Source of the DNA: CBDHHC01 sp050633205
Lineage (GTDB): Bacteria; Pseudomonadota; Alphaproteobacteria; Rhizobiales; CBDHHC01
DNA: 46,566 nt
Direction of reading: 5' to 3'
Assembly (NCBI GenBank): GCA_050633205.1
Contig: JBOEGA010000137.1
Coordinates: forward strand, 1 to 46,566
This document shows positions 14,448 through 23,202 of this stretch, in pieces (the stretch's first letter is position 1; each line of letters begins with the position of its first letter). A program made the translations under genes and the position numbers. Under the pieces are notes generated by a model. It was not told the DNA's origin and did not search any database. It was given only the letters and a program-made list of their open reading frames with translations.

Positions 14448-15056
14448 ATGGGAAACAGTTATAGGTATTATGTCTTATATTCACTCCTTCTCGTTCTTGC
14501 TCCACTCCTATCAGTTCCCGCTTTTGCAGGTGGGGATCTGAGCAGAAATGAAACTCCTGCATTATGGCAAGGTTTTTATGCAGGTGGTCATATTGGAGGA
14601 GCTTTTACCAGCTTCGACGCAGAAGGAGAGGATGAAATTAATCCTGACGGGTTTGTTGGAGGTGTTCATATCGGAGTAAACTATCAGAATGGAAATGTGG
14701 TTCTGGGGGTTGAAGGAGATTTCAGCAAAACAGGTGGTAAAGAGAGCTATTTTGGTGATGAAATCCAGCAGAATTATCTGGCCAGTGTCCGCGGGCGTGT
14801 TGGTTATGCTGCTGATGCCACTCTTGTTTATGTGACAGGTGGTGTTGCCTGGAGTGAAGCTGAAGTTAAAGGAGAAAAGCCAAAGTTTGACTTTACCGGC
14901 TTTGTTTTTGGAGCAGGACTGGATCATAAACTCAGTGATACACTCAGCCTAAAAGGTGATGTGCTGCACTATCAGTTCGATGAAGATTTTGATGGTGACA
15001 ATATTGAGCTTGATTCTACGGTTCTGAGGCTTGGAATTTCCTGGCACCTGAACTAA
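14448..15056 (+). CDS. Outer-membrane beta-barrel protein (Omp25/31-like)
   Basis: 202 residues. The signal peptide ends VPAFAG (~residue 28). The mature part is an 8-stranded barrel of the OMP_b-brl type common in alphaproteobacteria: WQGFYAGGHIGGAF, VLGVEGDFS, GRVGYA..LVYVTGGVAW and the closing strand LRLGISWHL. Sequence between strands is acidic. It is likely a structural or small-solute surface protein. The final residue is Asn rather than the usual aromatic, so the assembly signal lies slightly inside. It is a single gene with its own terminator. Confidence 0.87.
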   Translation: MGNSYRYYVLYSLLLVLAPLLSVPAFAGGDLSRNETPALWQGFYAGGHIGGAFTSFDAEGEDEINPDGFVGGVHIGVNYQNGNVVLGVEGDFSKTGGKESYFGDEIQQNYLASVRGRVGYAADATLVYVTGGVAWSEAEVKGEKPKFDFTGFVFGAGLDHKLSDTLSLKGDVLHYQFDEDFDGDNIELDSTVLRLGISWHLN

Positions 15057-15071
15057 TTCAGCTAATAATAT

Positions 15072-15107
15072 GAAGATGCGGCCAGATCTGGACTGCATCT
15101 TCTTTAT
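15072..15107 (+). terminator. Intrinsic terminator of the outer-membrane protein gene
   Basis: GAAGATGC/GCATCTTC stem (15072-15079 with 15095-15102) enclosing an inner CCAGATCTGG palindrome, followed by TTTAT. Confidence 0.75.
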
Positions 15108-15271
15108 ATAAGCATACACAACTTTATGACTACCTGCCTCGCCTCATATAAGGCTTTTCTTGCATTATCCATTAACTAAACTATTCTACGCGAATCCTTG
15201 GAGTATATTTGCACCCATTGTGCCTCTGGTGGATGTTTATTTTGTCTGTTTTCTAGTTTGGGAGGAATTCT

Positions 15272-16546
15272 ATGAAAAAGGAAACAATTGCGGTTCATCA
15301 TGGTTATGAGACCGATCCAACAACAAAGTCTGTTGCAGTTCCTATATATCAAACAGTCGCTTATGAGTTTGATAATGCGCAACATGGTGCGGATCTGTTT
15401 AACCTTGCTGTGCCTGGCAATATTTATACACGGATCATGAATCCTACCAACGATGTTCTGGAACAACGTGTTGCTGCACTTGAAGGTGGTGTTGGCGCTC
15501 TCGCACTGAGTTCAGGGCAGGCTGCCATTACTTACTCTATCCAGACGATTACGCAAGCTGGCGATAATATCGTTACAACACCTCAGCTATACGGCGGTAC
15601 TTATACGCTGTTTGCTCATATGCTTCCTAAGCAGGGTGTTGACGTACGTTTTGCAGAAGATGACAGTGCCGCTGCTATTGAAGCGCTTATTGATGAAAAA
15701 ACAAAAGCAGTTTACTGCGAAAGTATCGGTAACCCGGCTGGCAATATTGTTGATATTGAAGCTATCGCAAAAGTTGCGCACAAGCATGGTGTTCCACTTA
15801 TCGTGGATAATACTGTTGCGACACCAATGATGATCAGGCCGTTTGAATATGGTGCAGATATCGTTGTGCATTCACTGACCAAATATATTGGCGGTCACGG
15901 CAATTCTATCGGTGGTATGATTGTTGATTCAGGTAAATTCCCCTGGGCTGACCATGCTGCGAAATATCCTGGACTGACTGAGCCAGAGCCTGCCTATCAT
16001 GGTGTTGTTTATACAGAAGCTCTTGGTGAGGCTGCCTATATTGGCCGCGTTCGTACGGTTCCACTTCGCAATACAGGTTCAGCACTTTCTCCAATGAATG
16101 CGTTTTTGATTTTGCAAGGTCTTGAGACATTGCCACTTCGCATGGAACGCCATGTAGAGAATGCTCTTGAAGTTGCCAAATTCCTTAAAGGCCACCCTTC
16201 TGTTGACTGGGTAAGCTATGCGGCCCTTGATGGTGACAAGTATAATGACCTTGCCAAGAAATATATGGATGGCAAGTGCCCATCACTGATGACATTTGGC
16301 ATTAAAGGTGGCTTTGCTGCTGCCGAGAAAATGTATGATGCACTGGGTCTGTTCAAGCGCCTTGTGAATATTGGCGATACACGTTCACTTGCATGTCACC
16401 CGGCTTCTACAACGCACAGACAAATGACTGAAGAAGAGCAGGCCAAGTCCGGTGTTACTCCTGACATGATCCGTCTTTGTGTTGGTATCGAGCATATTGA
16501 TGATATCAAGGCTGATCTTGATCAGGCGCTGAAAGCTGCAGGTTAG
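15272..16546 (+). CDS. metY: O-acetylhomoserine sulfhydrylase (O-acetylhomoserine aminocarboxypropyltransferase)
   Basis: 424 residues, the usual MetY length and longer than cystathionine gamma-synthase. It is a PLP fold-type I enzyme: YTRIMNPTNDVLE, the PLP-lysine motif VHSLTKYIGGHG (lysine near residue 204), and the C-terminal SLACHPASTTH that binds the substrate carboxylate. It makes homocysteine from O-acetylhomoserine and sulfide in methionine synthesis. GGAGG sits ideally before ATG 15272. The ~160-nt leader was inspected for SAM-II type elements and none was convincing. No neighbour of the methionine pathway is adjacent. Confidence 0.95.
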   Translation: MKKETIAVHHGYETDPTTKSVAVPIYQTVAYEFDNAQHGADLFNLAVPGNIYTRIMNPTNDVLEQRVAALEGGVGALALSSGQAAITYSIQTITQAGDNIVTTPQLYGGTYTLFAHMLPKQGVDVRFAEDDSAAAIEALIDEKTKAVYCESIGNPAGNIVDIEAIAKVAHKHGVPLIVDNTVATPMMIRPFEYGADIVVHSLTKYIGGHGNSIGGMIVDSGKFPWADHAAKYPGLTEPEPAYHGVVYTEALGEAAYIGRVRTVPLRNTGSALSPMNAFLILQGLETLPLRMERHVENALEVAKFLKGHPSVDWVSYAALDGDKYNDLAKKYMDGKCPSLMTFGIKGGFAAAEKMYDALGLFKRLVNIGDTRSLACHPASTTHRQMTEEEQAKSGVTPDMIRLCVGIEHIDDIKADLDQALKAAG

Positions 16547-16549
16547 ATA

Positions 16550-16633
16550 GCGTTCAAGTGCCACGCAGTAGCTTTTTTATATTGCGTTCAAGTGCCACGC
16601 GGGAGTTTTTGTCTTGCGTTCAGGCGCCACGCA
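16550..16633. repeat. Three direct copies of a 17-bp repeat downstream of metY
   Basis: GCGTTCAAGTGCCACGC occurs at 16550-16566 and 16584-16600, and with two changes at 16616-16632. A partial CCACGCAG follows near 16690. Spacing is 34 and 32 bp. Each copy has self-complementary ends (GCGT/ACGC). No function is evident; it may be a decayed intergenic repeat cluster. Confidence 0.7.
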
Positions 16634-16726
16634 GGCTGGGCGCCTCAATGGCGCTAGTCCTCGGAAATTCCTTAGGAATTTCTTTGTCCACCACGCAGCA
16701 TAAATAATTGCTTATGGATTTTAGGC

Positions 16727-16765
16727 AAAAAAATAGCCGGAGAATTTCTTCCCCGGCTATTTTTT
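16727..16765. terminator. Strong bidirectional terminator
   Basis: AAAAAAATAGCCGG pairs with CCGGCTATTTTTT around a ~12-nt loop. It serves metY on the plus strand and the acyl-CoA dehydrogenase pair on the minus strand. Confidence 0.92.
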
Positions 16766-16776
16766 ATTAAACCTAA

Positions 16777-17904
16777 CTAAGCGCTTTGGCTTAGCTCGAT
16801 GTAGCGAGCCAGATGATAATCTTCGTCACCGAACTGATGACCGATCATTGTCAGGCGTTTGGCGTAATGGGCCATTCCGTATTCCCATGTCATACCAATG
16901 CCACCATGCATCTGAATTGCTTCTTCAGTCACAAGAGTACCTGTTCCACAAGCAGTCATTTTAGCGGCAGTCAAAAGCTTGGCACGCTCAGTGTAATTTT
17001 TTGGCATTGTTGCAGCATTAATAACAGATGAGCGAACCTGCTCGATTTCCATTACCATTTCCACCATGCGGTGTTGCAGTGCCTGGAACTTACCGATAGG
17101 AACACCAAACTGTTTGCGCATCTGCAAATATTCGTTTGTTGTTGTTTTGATAACTTCCATGATGCCAAGAGCTTCAGCAGACAGAGCCAATGCAGCAAGA
17201 CCTGAAATTTTGTCAAGAAGAGCAAGAGCTTCAGGACCTTTAGCTACCAATGCAGTATCAGCAACCTTAACGTTTTCAAGGATTACTTCGCCAGAACGGC
17301 CACCTTCGTTATTCAGGTAGTCGCGAACTGTAAGACCAGCAGCGTCTTTCGGTACGACGAAAAGAGCAATGCCGTCCTTGTCTGCAACGTCTCCAGACTC
17401 ACGGCCTGAAACGATGAAGAAATCAGCAGCCTGAGCGTGAGAGACAACTGACTTGACGCCATTTAGTTCCCAACCATCTGCAGATTTAACAGCTTTTGTT
17501 GCAACATGCTCAAGCTCGTAATGGGACTCTTCTTCTTCGTGAGCGAATGATCCGATTTTCTCGCCGGAGATTACGCCTTCAAGAAGTTCTGCCTGAGATT
17601 CGCCTGCAGCGATCAAAGCATTACCTGTCAACAATGCACCAAGGAATGGTTCCGGGCATAGTCCGCGACCGATTGCTTCGAATACAACCATGATGTCGAA
17701 GCCTTCACCACCGAAACCACCATTGTCTTCAGAGAATAGCGCCCCGATAAGGCCAAGCTCGGAAAGTTCACCCCAGAGTTCAGGGCTGCGACCAGCTTCA
17801 GAGTAAGCGATTTTGTTACGAGTTTCGATGTCGTATTTGTCTGCTAAGAAACGAGTAAGCGTCTCTTCAAGCATACGGCGATCTTCTGTATGTTCAAAGT
17901 TCAT
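16777..17904 (-). CDS. Acyl-CoA dehydrogenase family protein (second of a pair)
   Basis: 375 residues with the acyl-CoA dehydrogenase order: alpha-helical N-domain (LGLIGALFSEDNGGFGGEG), middle beta-domain (ELNGVKSVVSHAQAADFFIVSG), and C-domain with MRKQFGVPIGKFQALQHRMVEM and QMHGGIGMTWEYGMAHYAKR, the FAD/active-site region. It follows the other dehydrogenase gene after 11 nt, so the two are co-transcribed. Adjacent pairs of this sort resemble pimeloyl-CoA dehydrogenase subunits (PimC/PimD) or paired FadE enzymes acting as heteromers on dicarboxylic, steroid or branched acyl-CoA. The substrate is not readable from sequence. Confidence 0.88.
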   Translation of the reverse strand: MNFEHTEDRRMLEETLTRFLADKYDIETRNKIAYSEAGRSPELWGELSELGLIGALFSEDNGGFGGEGFDIMVVFEAIGRGLCPEPFLGALLTGNALIAAGESQAELLEGVISGEKIGSFAHEEEESHYELEHVATKAVKSADGWELNGVKSVVSHAQAADFFIVSGRESGDVADKDGIALFVVPKDAAGLTVRDYLNNEGGRSGEVILENVKVADTALVAKGPEALALLDKISGLAALALSAEALGIMEVIKTTTNEYLQMRKQFGVPIGKFQALQHRMVEMVMEIEQVRSSVINAATMPKNYTERAKLLTAAKMTACGTGTLVTEEAIQMHGGIGMTWEYGMAHYAKRLTMIGHQFGDEDYHLARYIELSQSA

Positions 17905-17915
17905 TTTGCCTGATC

Positions 17916-19112
17916 CTATAGTCTTAGCATCGCTTTAGAAACGATATTTTTCTGAATTTCGTTTGAGCCACCAAAGATAGAAAGCTTGCGGCAGTTGAAG
18001 TAAGTTTCGGCAGCAGTCAGAGACTCTTCCGGTCCAACCTGTGGTCCGTTGTAGCCGAATTCCATAGCTTCAGGGATATGCGGAACTGCATAAGGGCCCA
18101 TAGCACGGCGCAACAGGCTTGTAAGTTCCTGACGAATTTCAGTACCCTTGATTTTAAGAAGTGAGCTTTCAGCACCTGGAACACCACCACCAACAACGGC
18201 AGCAAGTACACGAAGGTTGGTTGTTTTCATATTCTCAAGAGCGATCTCAACGCGGGCAACACGGGCTGAGAAGAAAGGATCGTCCATTAGTGAACGGCCA
18301 TTCTTTTTGCGTTTTGCTGCTGCAGCTTTCAACTTGTTCAGAGCCGCGATAGAAGCACCAACGCCTGCGATATTTGTGCGCTCATAAGTCAGAAGATATT
18401 TTGCGTAAGTCCAGCCTTTGTTTTCTTCACCAACAAGGTTCTCAGCAGGAACACGAACATCTGTGAAGAATACTTCGTTAACTTCGTGGCCGCCTTCGAT
18501 TGTGATGATCGGGCGAAGCTCAACGCCTGGTGTGCTCATATCAACAAGGATGAATGAAATACCTTCCTGAGGCTTTCCTTCTGTTGATGTGCGAACAAGA
18601 CAGAAAATCATGTTGGCGTGCTGGCCAAGAGTTGTCCATGTTTTCTGGCCGTTGATCACATAGTGATCGCCATCACGAACTGCTGTGGTTTTTACTGATG
18701 CAAGGTCAGAACCTGAACCTGGCTCAGAATAACCCTGACACCACCAGTCAGATCCATCAAGGATGCGTGGAAGCCAGTGCTTTTTCTGCTCATCATTACC
18801 GAACTTGATCAGAACGGGAGCTAGCATGCTGAGACCGAAAGGTACGATGCGAGGCGTATTTTGCAGGTTACATTCAAGTTCGAAGATAAACTGCTTTACA
18901 GGTCCCCAACCGGGTCCGCCATGTTCAACCGGCCAGTGGGCAGCCAACCAACCGCGCTTGTTCAGGATTGAATGCCAAAGCTCCATGTCCTGCTTATTCG
19001 GGTGATGGCCCTTGCTCATTTTTTCTTTAAGCTCAGCCGGATATTCAGTTCTTAGAAACTCCTGCACTTCCTTACGGAATGCTTCTTCTTCTTCAGTAAA
19101 ACTTAAGTCCAC
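17916..19112 (-). CDS. Acyl-CoA dehydrogenase family protein (first of a pair)
   Basis: 398 residues. Typical motifs are WPVEHGGPGW, YSEPGSGSDLAS (FAD-contacting loop), INGQKTWTTLGQHAN, the long C-domain with YERTNIAGVGA, and the terminal GGSNEIQKNIVSKAML. It is the larger, PimC-like partner of the pair and the promoter-proximal gene. It probably oxidises an acyl-CoA with electrons passed to ETF in the cytoplasm. No hydratase, thiolase or ligase gene lies next to it, so the pathway cannot be named. The ~290 bp upstream (19113-19399) hold no gene that I can see. Confidence 0.88.
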   Translation of the reverse strand: MDLSFTEEEEAFRKEVQEFLRTEYPAELKEKMSKGHHPNKQDMELWHSILNKRGWLAAHWPVEHGGPGWGPVKQFIFELECNLQNTPRIVPFGLSMLAPVLIKFGNDEQKKHWLPRILDGSDWWCQGYSEPGSGSDLASVKTTAVRDGDHYVINGQKTWTTLGQHANMIFCLVRTSTEGKPQEGISFILVDMSTPGVELRPIITIEGGHEVNEVFFTDVRVPAENLVGEENKGWTYAKYLLTYERTNIAGVGASIAALNKLKAAAAKRKKNGRSLMDDPFFSARVARVEIALENMKTTNLRVLAAVVGGGVPGAESSLLKIKGTEIRQELTSLLRRAMGPYAVPHIPEAMEFGYNGPQVGPEESLTAAETYFNCRKLSIFGGSNEIQKNIVSKAMLRL

Positions 19113-19399
19113 TTCGGTATCTCCATATCAAATAGGTGGCTGTTCCAGCCGTCTTTTATGGTCTTATCTGTTTTATAATGCATTTAACCTAAATCATAGT
19201 GCACAAGAAAGCAACATACGTAGTAGTATGTAGCTTGATATGCAAGAGCAGACTATTTCGAGAGTTAAAATAGTTTTTAACTGCCATTACCCTTTGTTTT
19301 TATTGGCATTTTCAACTTTATAAAACGTGGGTTAAATACTCTTATTTCCGATTATACTGCATAGTGCGCCATAATTCCGCAGTTGGAGCCCCAGTTCAG

Positions 19400-21115
19400 T
19401 TAACTGAATCGAATTATCAACTGAATCAGGTTAAGCAGCAGAAAGGCCAATGCCAGGGTTTTCCAGAATAAAACAGGGTTCTGTTCTATCAGCGGGCGCT
19501 TTTTATATTCGGCGCTTGCAGGGTTAGGAATCTCCAGGTCTGTCATAAAGCCAGAGAGAGTTTCGTAGCGTCTGGAGGGGTTAACCTGAATGGCTTTATC
19601 GAGCGCCCAGGAAACCCAGTGAGGAACATCTTCCCGTTTTTTGTGAGCGGGATCAGAAGTCAGTTTTTTAACATCGCCTGCTGAAGCAAAGCCTTTGCCA
19701 AAAGGGTGTCTGGCTGTCAGCATTTCATAGGTTATGACACCAAGAGAGTAGATGTCTGACCGGTTTGTCGGCTTCTGGCCGAGAAAATATTCAGGGGCAG
19801 TATAGGCTTGTGTGCCCAATAGTTCCGGTGTTTCTACCGGGTTTTTAATCTCATCCAGTCCAGCGACACGGGTTGATCCAAGGTCGATAATTTTTACTGT
19901 ACCGTGATCATCAATAATGATGTTTTCCGGTTTCAGGTCCTGATGGATCATTTCCTTACGGTGCAGTGCTCTGAGGCCCTTGGCTATCTGGTTTACGATA
20001 CGTCTTACTTCAACCAGAGAGGGGGATGGATTATCAAACATCCATTGTCTCAGGGTTTTGGACCCATCTATGAATTCGGCGACTATATAGAGGAATCTGC
20101 GTTTCCGTTTTTCAGGAATGATCCTGATTATATTGGGATTGCTGATTTGTCTGCCGACCCAGTCTTCCCTTGTGAAAAGTTCAATATAGGCCGGGTTGTC
20201 CTCAAAGTTTACTGACGGGGTTTTTATGGCTACGGATTCGCCTGTTTCCTCATCAATTGCGAGGTAGACCTGAGAGCGAGATGACAGGTGGATTGAACGT
20301 TTGATACGGTAGCCATCAAGAAGCATTCCGGGTTCAAGTTCAGGTGGAAACGGGCGGCTGGTGAGCTTGCGCAAATGGGAGCTTTTTGTTTCTGCGCCTG
20401 GATGATCTACTTTGACAATCTGGCATGTAAGATTGTCTCCACTGCCATTTTCAAAGGCCCTGTCCACTATCGTTTTGGCAGCCAGATCCAGGTTATGTTC
20501 ATATTCCTGCGCAATTTTACTGATTTCTGTGTCTTTCAGAAAGTCATGTATGCCATCCGTTGTGAATATAAAGATATCATCTATCTGGACGCTTTCTTTT
20601 TTGTAATCGACTTCGAGTGCCATATCGATGCCAAATGCGCGGGTCAGAACTTCGCGATCCTTCGACATCCGGGTTCGGTGGTCAATTGTGAGAGGCTGGA
20701 TTGATCCATTGCGCAGAAGATAAATCCGGCTGTCGCCTACATGAAATATGTGAGCGGTCGAGGATTTCAGGACCATGCCGGAGAAAGTTGAAACCATTCC
20801 GCGGTTGGAAAGATATTGCGACTGCCCCTGAGAATAAAGCCATCTGTTCAGGGCTGTTAAAACGCGACCGACTGACGTTTTTACGGTCCAGCTTTCATGG
20901 GTGCAGTAGTAGTCGGTGAAAAAGCTTTTTACGCAGGTTTCTGATGCTTCCTTGCCGGCTTCGGATGTGCTCATCCCATCAGCTATAGCCATTGCTATGC
21001 CTTTGGTTTCCAGAAGAGGAGAATCAGGAACCAGGACGCCGTAACTGTCGTCGTTGCTTTCCTTTTTTCCAGCTATGGAATGGTAGCCTACAGTTACTTT
21101 TGGTGCCCCGGACAT
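19400..21115 (-). CDS. Bifunctional PP2C phosphatase-Ser/Thr protein kinase, membrane anchored
   Basis: 571 residues. Residues ~1-240 are a PP2C phosphatase (NDDSYG, IADGMSTSEAG, HVGDSRIYLL, FTTDGIHDF supply the metal aspartates). Residues ~260-530 are a Hanks-type kinase: VAIKTP lysine, IHQDLKPENI catalytic loop (HQD in place of HRD), DLGS in place of DFG, and YTAPEYFLG. One C-terminal transmembrane helix (~550-569) places both domains in the cytoplasm. This fusion is repeatedly found beside nitrate assimilation genes in proteobacteria, and here it lies between narK and the rest of the cluster. It probably tunes nitrate/nitrite transport or reduction; its targets are unknown. Confidence 0.92.
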   Translation of the reverse strand: MSGAPKVTVGYHSIAGKKESNDDSYGVLVPDSPLLETKGIAMAIADGMSTSEAGKEASETCVKSFFTDYYCTHESWTVKTSVGRVLTALNRWLYSQGQSQYLSNRGMVSTFSGMVLKSSTAHIFHVGDSRIYLLRNGSIQPLTIDHRTRMSKDREVLTRAFGIDMALEVDYKKESVQIDDIFIFTTDGIHDFLKDTEISKIAQEYEHNLDLAAKTIVDRAFENGSGDNLTCQIVKVDHPGAETKSSHLRKLTSRPFPPELEPGMLLDGYRIKRSIHLSSRSQVYLAIDEETGESVAIKTPSVNFEDNPAYIELFTREDWVGRQISNPNIIRIIPEKRKRRFLYIVAEFIDGSKTLRQWMFDNPSPSLVEVRRIVNQIAKGLRALHRKEMIHQDLKPENIIIDDHGTVKIIDLGSTRVAGLDEIKNPVETPELLGTQAYTAPEYFLGQKPTNRSDIYSLGVITYEMLTARHPFGKGFASAGDVKKLTSDPAHKKREDVPHWVSWALDKAIQVNPSRRYETLSGFMTDLEIPNPASAEYKKRPLIEQNPVLFWKTLALAFLLLNLIQLIIRFS

Positions 21116-21156
21116 ATCATGCTGCTTTTGTTAGTGAGGGACAGAAACTGCCCCTG

Positions 21157-21194
21157 TAAAAAGAAATCAGGCTGAGATTTACCCCCAGCCTGAT
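21157..21194 (-). terminator. Intrinsic terminator between narK and the kinase gene
   Basis: On the minus strand the stem ATCAGGCTG/CAGCCTGAT (21166-21174 with 21186-21194) is followed by TTCTTTTT. It would end or attenuate narK transcription before the kinase-phosphatase gene, so the latter is likely read at lower level. Confidence 0.8.
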
Positions 21195-21206
21195 ATTTTG
21201 TCCAGA

Positions 21207-22724
21207 TCAGGTTACGTCAATCATCTGAACTGTGCCATCTGGCAGTACTTCAGCCATTTGTCCGCTTGGCTCATCGAGGAAAAGATAAACGCCGATGAGT
21301 GTAACAATTCCTGTTGCCGCTATTGTCAGGAAGAAGACTTCCGGAGATACGAAGCTGTATACTGTAAGGAAGACAACAGCGCCGATATTACCATATGCAC
21401 CAACCATTCCTGCAATCTGGCCAGTCATGCGTCGCTTGATAATCGGAACCATTGCGAATACTGCGCCTTCACCTGCCTGCACGAAGAATGAGCAGAACAT
21501 TGTGATCATTACAGCAAATGTGATCAGAAGATACGGGTTCTGTACGTAGTCTTTCAGAGAGCTGATCTGAGACATGGCAAGATATCCGAGTATCAGACCT
21601 ATAAGCAGGATAATCAGAGTTTTTCTTCTGCCGAATGTATCTGAAATCCAGCCGCCGCCAGGACGGGCCAGCAGGTTCATGAATGCATAACTTGCAGCCA
21701 GCATACCGGCGACAACCTCAGTGAGGCCAAATATACTGTTAAAGAAGGCAGCCAGCATGGACACAACAGCAAGCTCGGAACCGAATGTTACGAGATAGGC
21801 CATATCCAAAACGGCGACCTGCTTGAATTTGTAACGGTGAATTTCATCTACCGGCTCACTAAAGACAGACTTGTTGACTTTGTAAGCGTGGTAAACCTGA
21901 TAGAAATAGATAAGAGCCAGGCCAGCATAGATCAGATAACTAGCAAGAGCGGGAAGCATTTTCAGGTTTTCAGGGCCCAATTTCCAGTTCAGAACACCAA
22001 GAGCGAGGAAAAGAGGGGCAAGCATGATGATGTAAAGGATGAAGTCACCAACGCTTGTCACTTCCATTGCGCCTGCTTTTTTAGGCTTGAAATAGGTTGA
22101 GCCTTTTGGTGTGTCGCTTACGGAGAAGTAGTAAATCACTGAGTAGGTGAGGGCTATGATGCCGGTAAACATGACTGCATAACGCCAGCTTTCCTGACCA
22201 CCGTACATTGATACAAAGAAGATGCCGATTGTTGGCAGAGTAAAGAGGCCGAATGCGGAGCCGAAGTTGCCCCAGCCGCCATAAATGCCTTCAGCTACAC
22301 CAACCTGTTTGGCAGGGAACCATTCGCCAACCATACGAATACCGATAACGAAGCCAGCTCCGACAAACCCCAGCATAAAGCGGGAAATTGCCATTGTATA
22401 AAAATCAGTTGCCAATGCGAACGGGAAACACAGAACACCACCTGTGAAGAGCAATACGGAAAAGGTGATCTTTGGCCCCAGCTTATCGACCAGCATTCCA
22501 ATAATGATACGGGCCGGAATGGTTAACGCCACGTTCATGATCAGGAGGGTCTTCCATTCCTGCTCAGTCAGCTTCAGAGTTGCCAGAATAGATTCTTTAA
22601 AAGGCGCATGGTTAAACCAAACGAAAAAACTGATAAAAAATGCAAGCCAAGTCAGATGCAATATACGAATCTTTGGCGTTGAAAATGATAAAATATTAAA
22701 TTTGGACGACTGATCCTGATCCAC
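21207..22724 (-). CDS. narK: NarK-type nitrate/nitrite MFS transporter
   Basis: 505 residues, 12 predicted membrane helices. The two nitrate signature regions are visible: GEWFPAKQVGVAEGIYGGWGN (quoted to 20 as EWFPAKQVGVAEGIYGGWGN) and GMVGAYGNIGAVVF, plus the MFS loop motif GGWISDTFGRRKT. It imports nitrate for assimilation and/or exports nitrite across the inner membrane. The start codon is GTG at 22724 with AAAGGA upstream; no in-frame ATG is better placed. It is divergent from nirBD, each with its own sigma54 promoter. Confidence 0.92.
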   Translation of the reverse strand: MDQDQSSKFNILSFSTPKIRILHLTWLAFFISFFVWFNHAPFKESILATLKLTEQEWKTLLIMNVALTIPARIIIGMLVDKLGPKITFSVLLFTGGVLCFPFALATDFYTMAISRFMLGFVGAGFVIGIRMVGEWFPAKQVGVAEGIYGGWGNFGSAFGLFTLPTIGIFFVSMYGGQESWRYAVMFTGIIALTYSVIYYFSVSDTPKGSTYFKPKKAGAMEVTSVGDFILYIIMLAPLFLALGVLNWKLGPENLKMLPALASYLIYAGLALIYFYQVYHAYKVNKSVFSEPVDEIHRYKFKQVAVLDMAYLVTFGSELAVVSMLAAFFNSIFGLTEVVAGMLAASYAFMNLLARPGGGWISDTFGRRKTLIILLIGLILGYLAMSQISSLKDYVQNPYLLITFAVMITMFCSFFVQAGEGAVFAMVPIIKRRMTGQIAGMVGAYGNIGAVVFLTVYSFVSPEVFFLTIAATGIVTLIGVYLFLDEPSGQMAEVLPDGTVQMIDVT

Positions 22725-22805
22725 TGGAGCATTTCCTTTCGTAGAGAACTTTATCTGCGGACATGTATTATTCTGTCGCGCGCTTTATTTGCTTGCCGCC
22801 CATTT

Positions 22806-22822
22806 AGCAACCATCGTGCCAT
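22806..22822 (-). promoter_or_regulatory. Sigma54 promoter of narK
   Basis: The minus strand reads ATGGCACGATGGTTGCT, matching TGGCACG-N4-TTGCT at every conserved position. It lies ~80 bp before the narK GTG. It implies nitrogen-limitation control, probably by NtrC. Confidence 0.88.
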
Positions 22823-23091
22823 TTATTGAGCATTTTTTTAGAACTTTGTTTTATATACATATTTTATATGCACAGTTTCAATTCATGTCCTGATTGTTTT
22901 TTTTGCACTGCATCATATGAGGGCATATGTACAGTATTTGGGCAATTTCTAATCAGTCATGTTTCATGCTCTATATTTAATCATGGAATGCACAAATGTT
23001 ATGCGGCCGCAAAATGTCGCGTGACAATTTCTTTTTGGATATTTAGTCGTTCTTAATTGTATATCATATAGTTATCTATGTTCGATAACAG

Positions 23092-23108
23092 CTGGCATGG
23101 TTATTGCC
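23092..23108 (+). promoter_or_regulatory. Sigma54 promoter of nirBD
   Basis: CTGGCATGGTTATTGCC matches the -24 GG and -12 GC elements of sigma54 promoters with the correct spacing. It lies 95 bp before the nirB ATG and pairs with the divergent narK promoter. Confidence 0.8.
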
Positions 23109-23202
23109 GATGTAAAGGCGAGCTAATTGAATGAGACCCGTTTACTGGAAGTGCAAACAGCGCGGTGTCCAAGATTTAAACGCCAGGGGAATTTTTAAAT
23201 AA

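Larger units (their letters stand above)
22725..23202. other. Divergent narK-nirB regulatory region
   Basis: 478 bp without a gene. It holds two sigma54 promoters (described separately), the palindrome CATATGAGGGCATATG near 22914-22930 and TGCGGCCGCA near 23000. I looked for NtrC-type TGCACC-N5-GGTGCA pairs and found none convincing. The nirB leader (about 23118-23202) may fold, but I see no clear NasT/NasR-type antiterminator. Confidence 0.55.

Noticed and set aside
15110..15271. SAM riboswitch in front of metY
   Set aside because: I could not find the pseudoknot elements of SAM-II or the SAM-I core in the leader.
16550..16633. Minimal CRISPR array
   Set aside because: Repeats are only 17 bp, spacers 15-17 bp and not protospacer-like, and no cas genes are nearby.
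22826..23056. Open frame in the narK-nirB gap
   Set aside because: Cysteine- and Phe-rich translation with no ribosome site; it overlaps promoter elements. Treated as non-coding.
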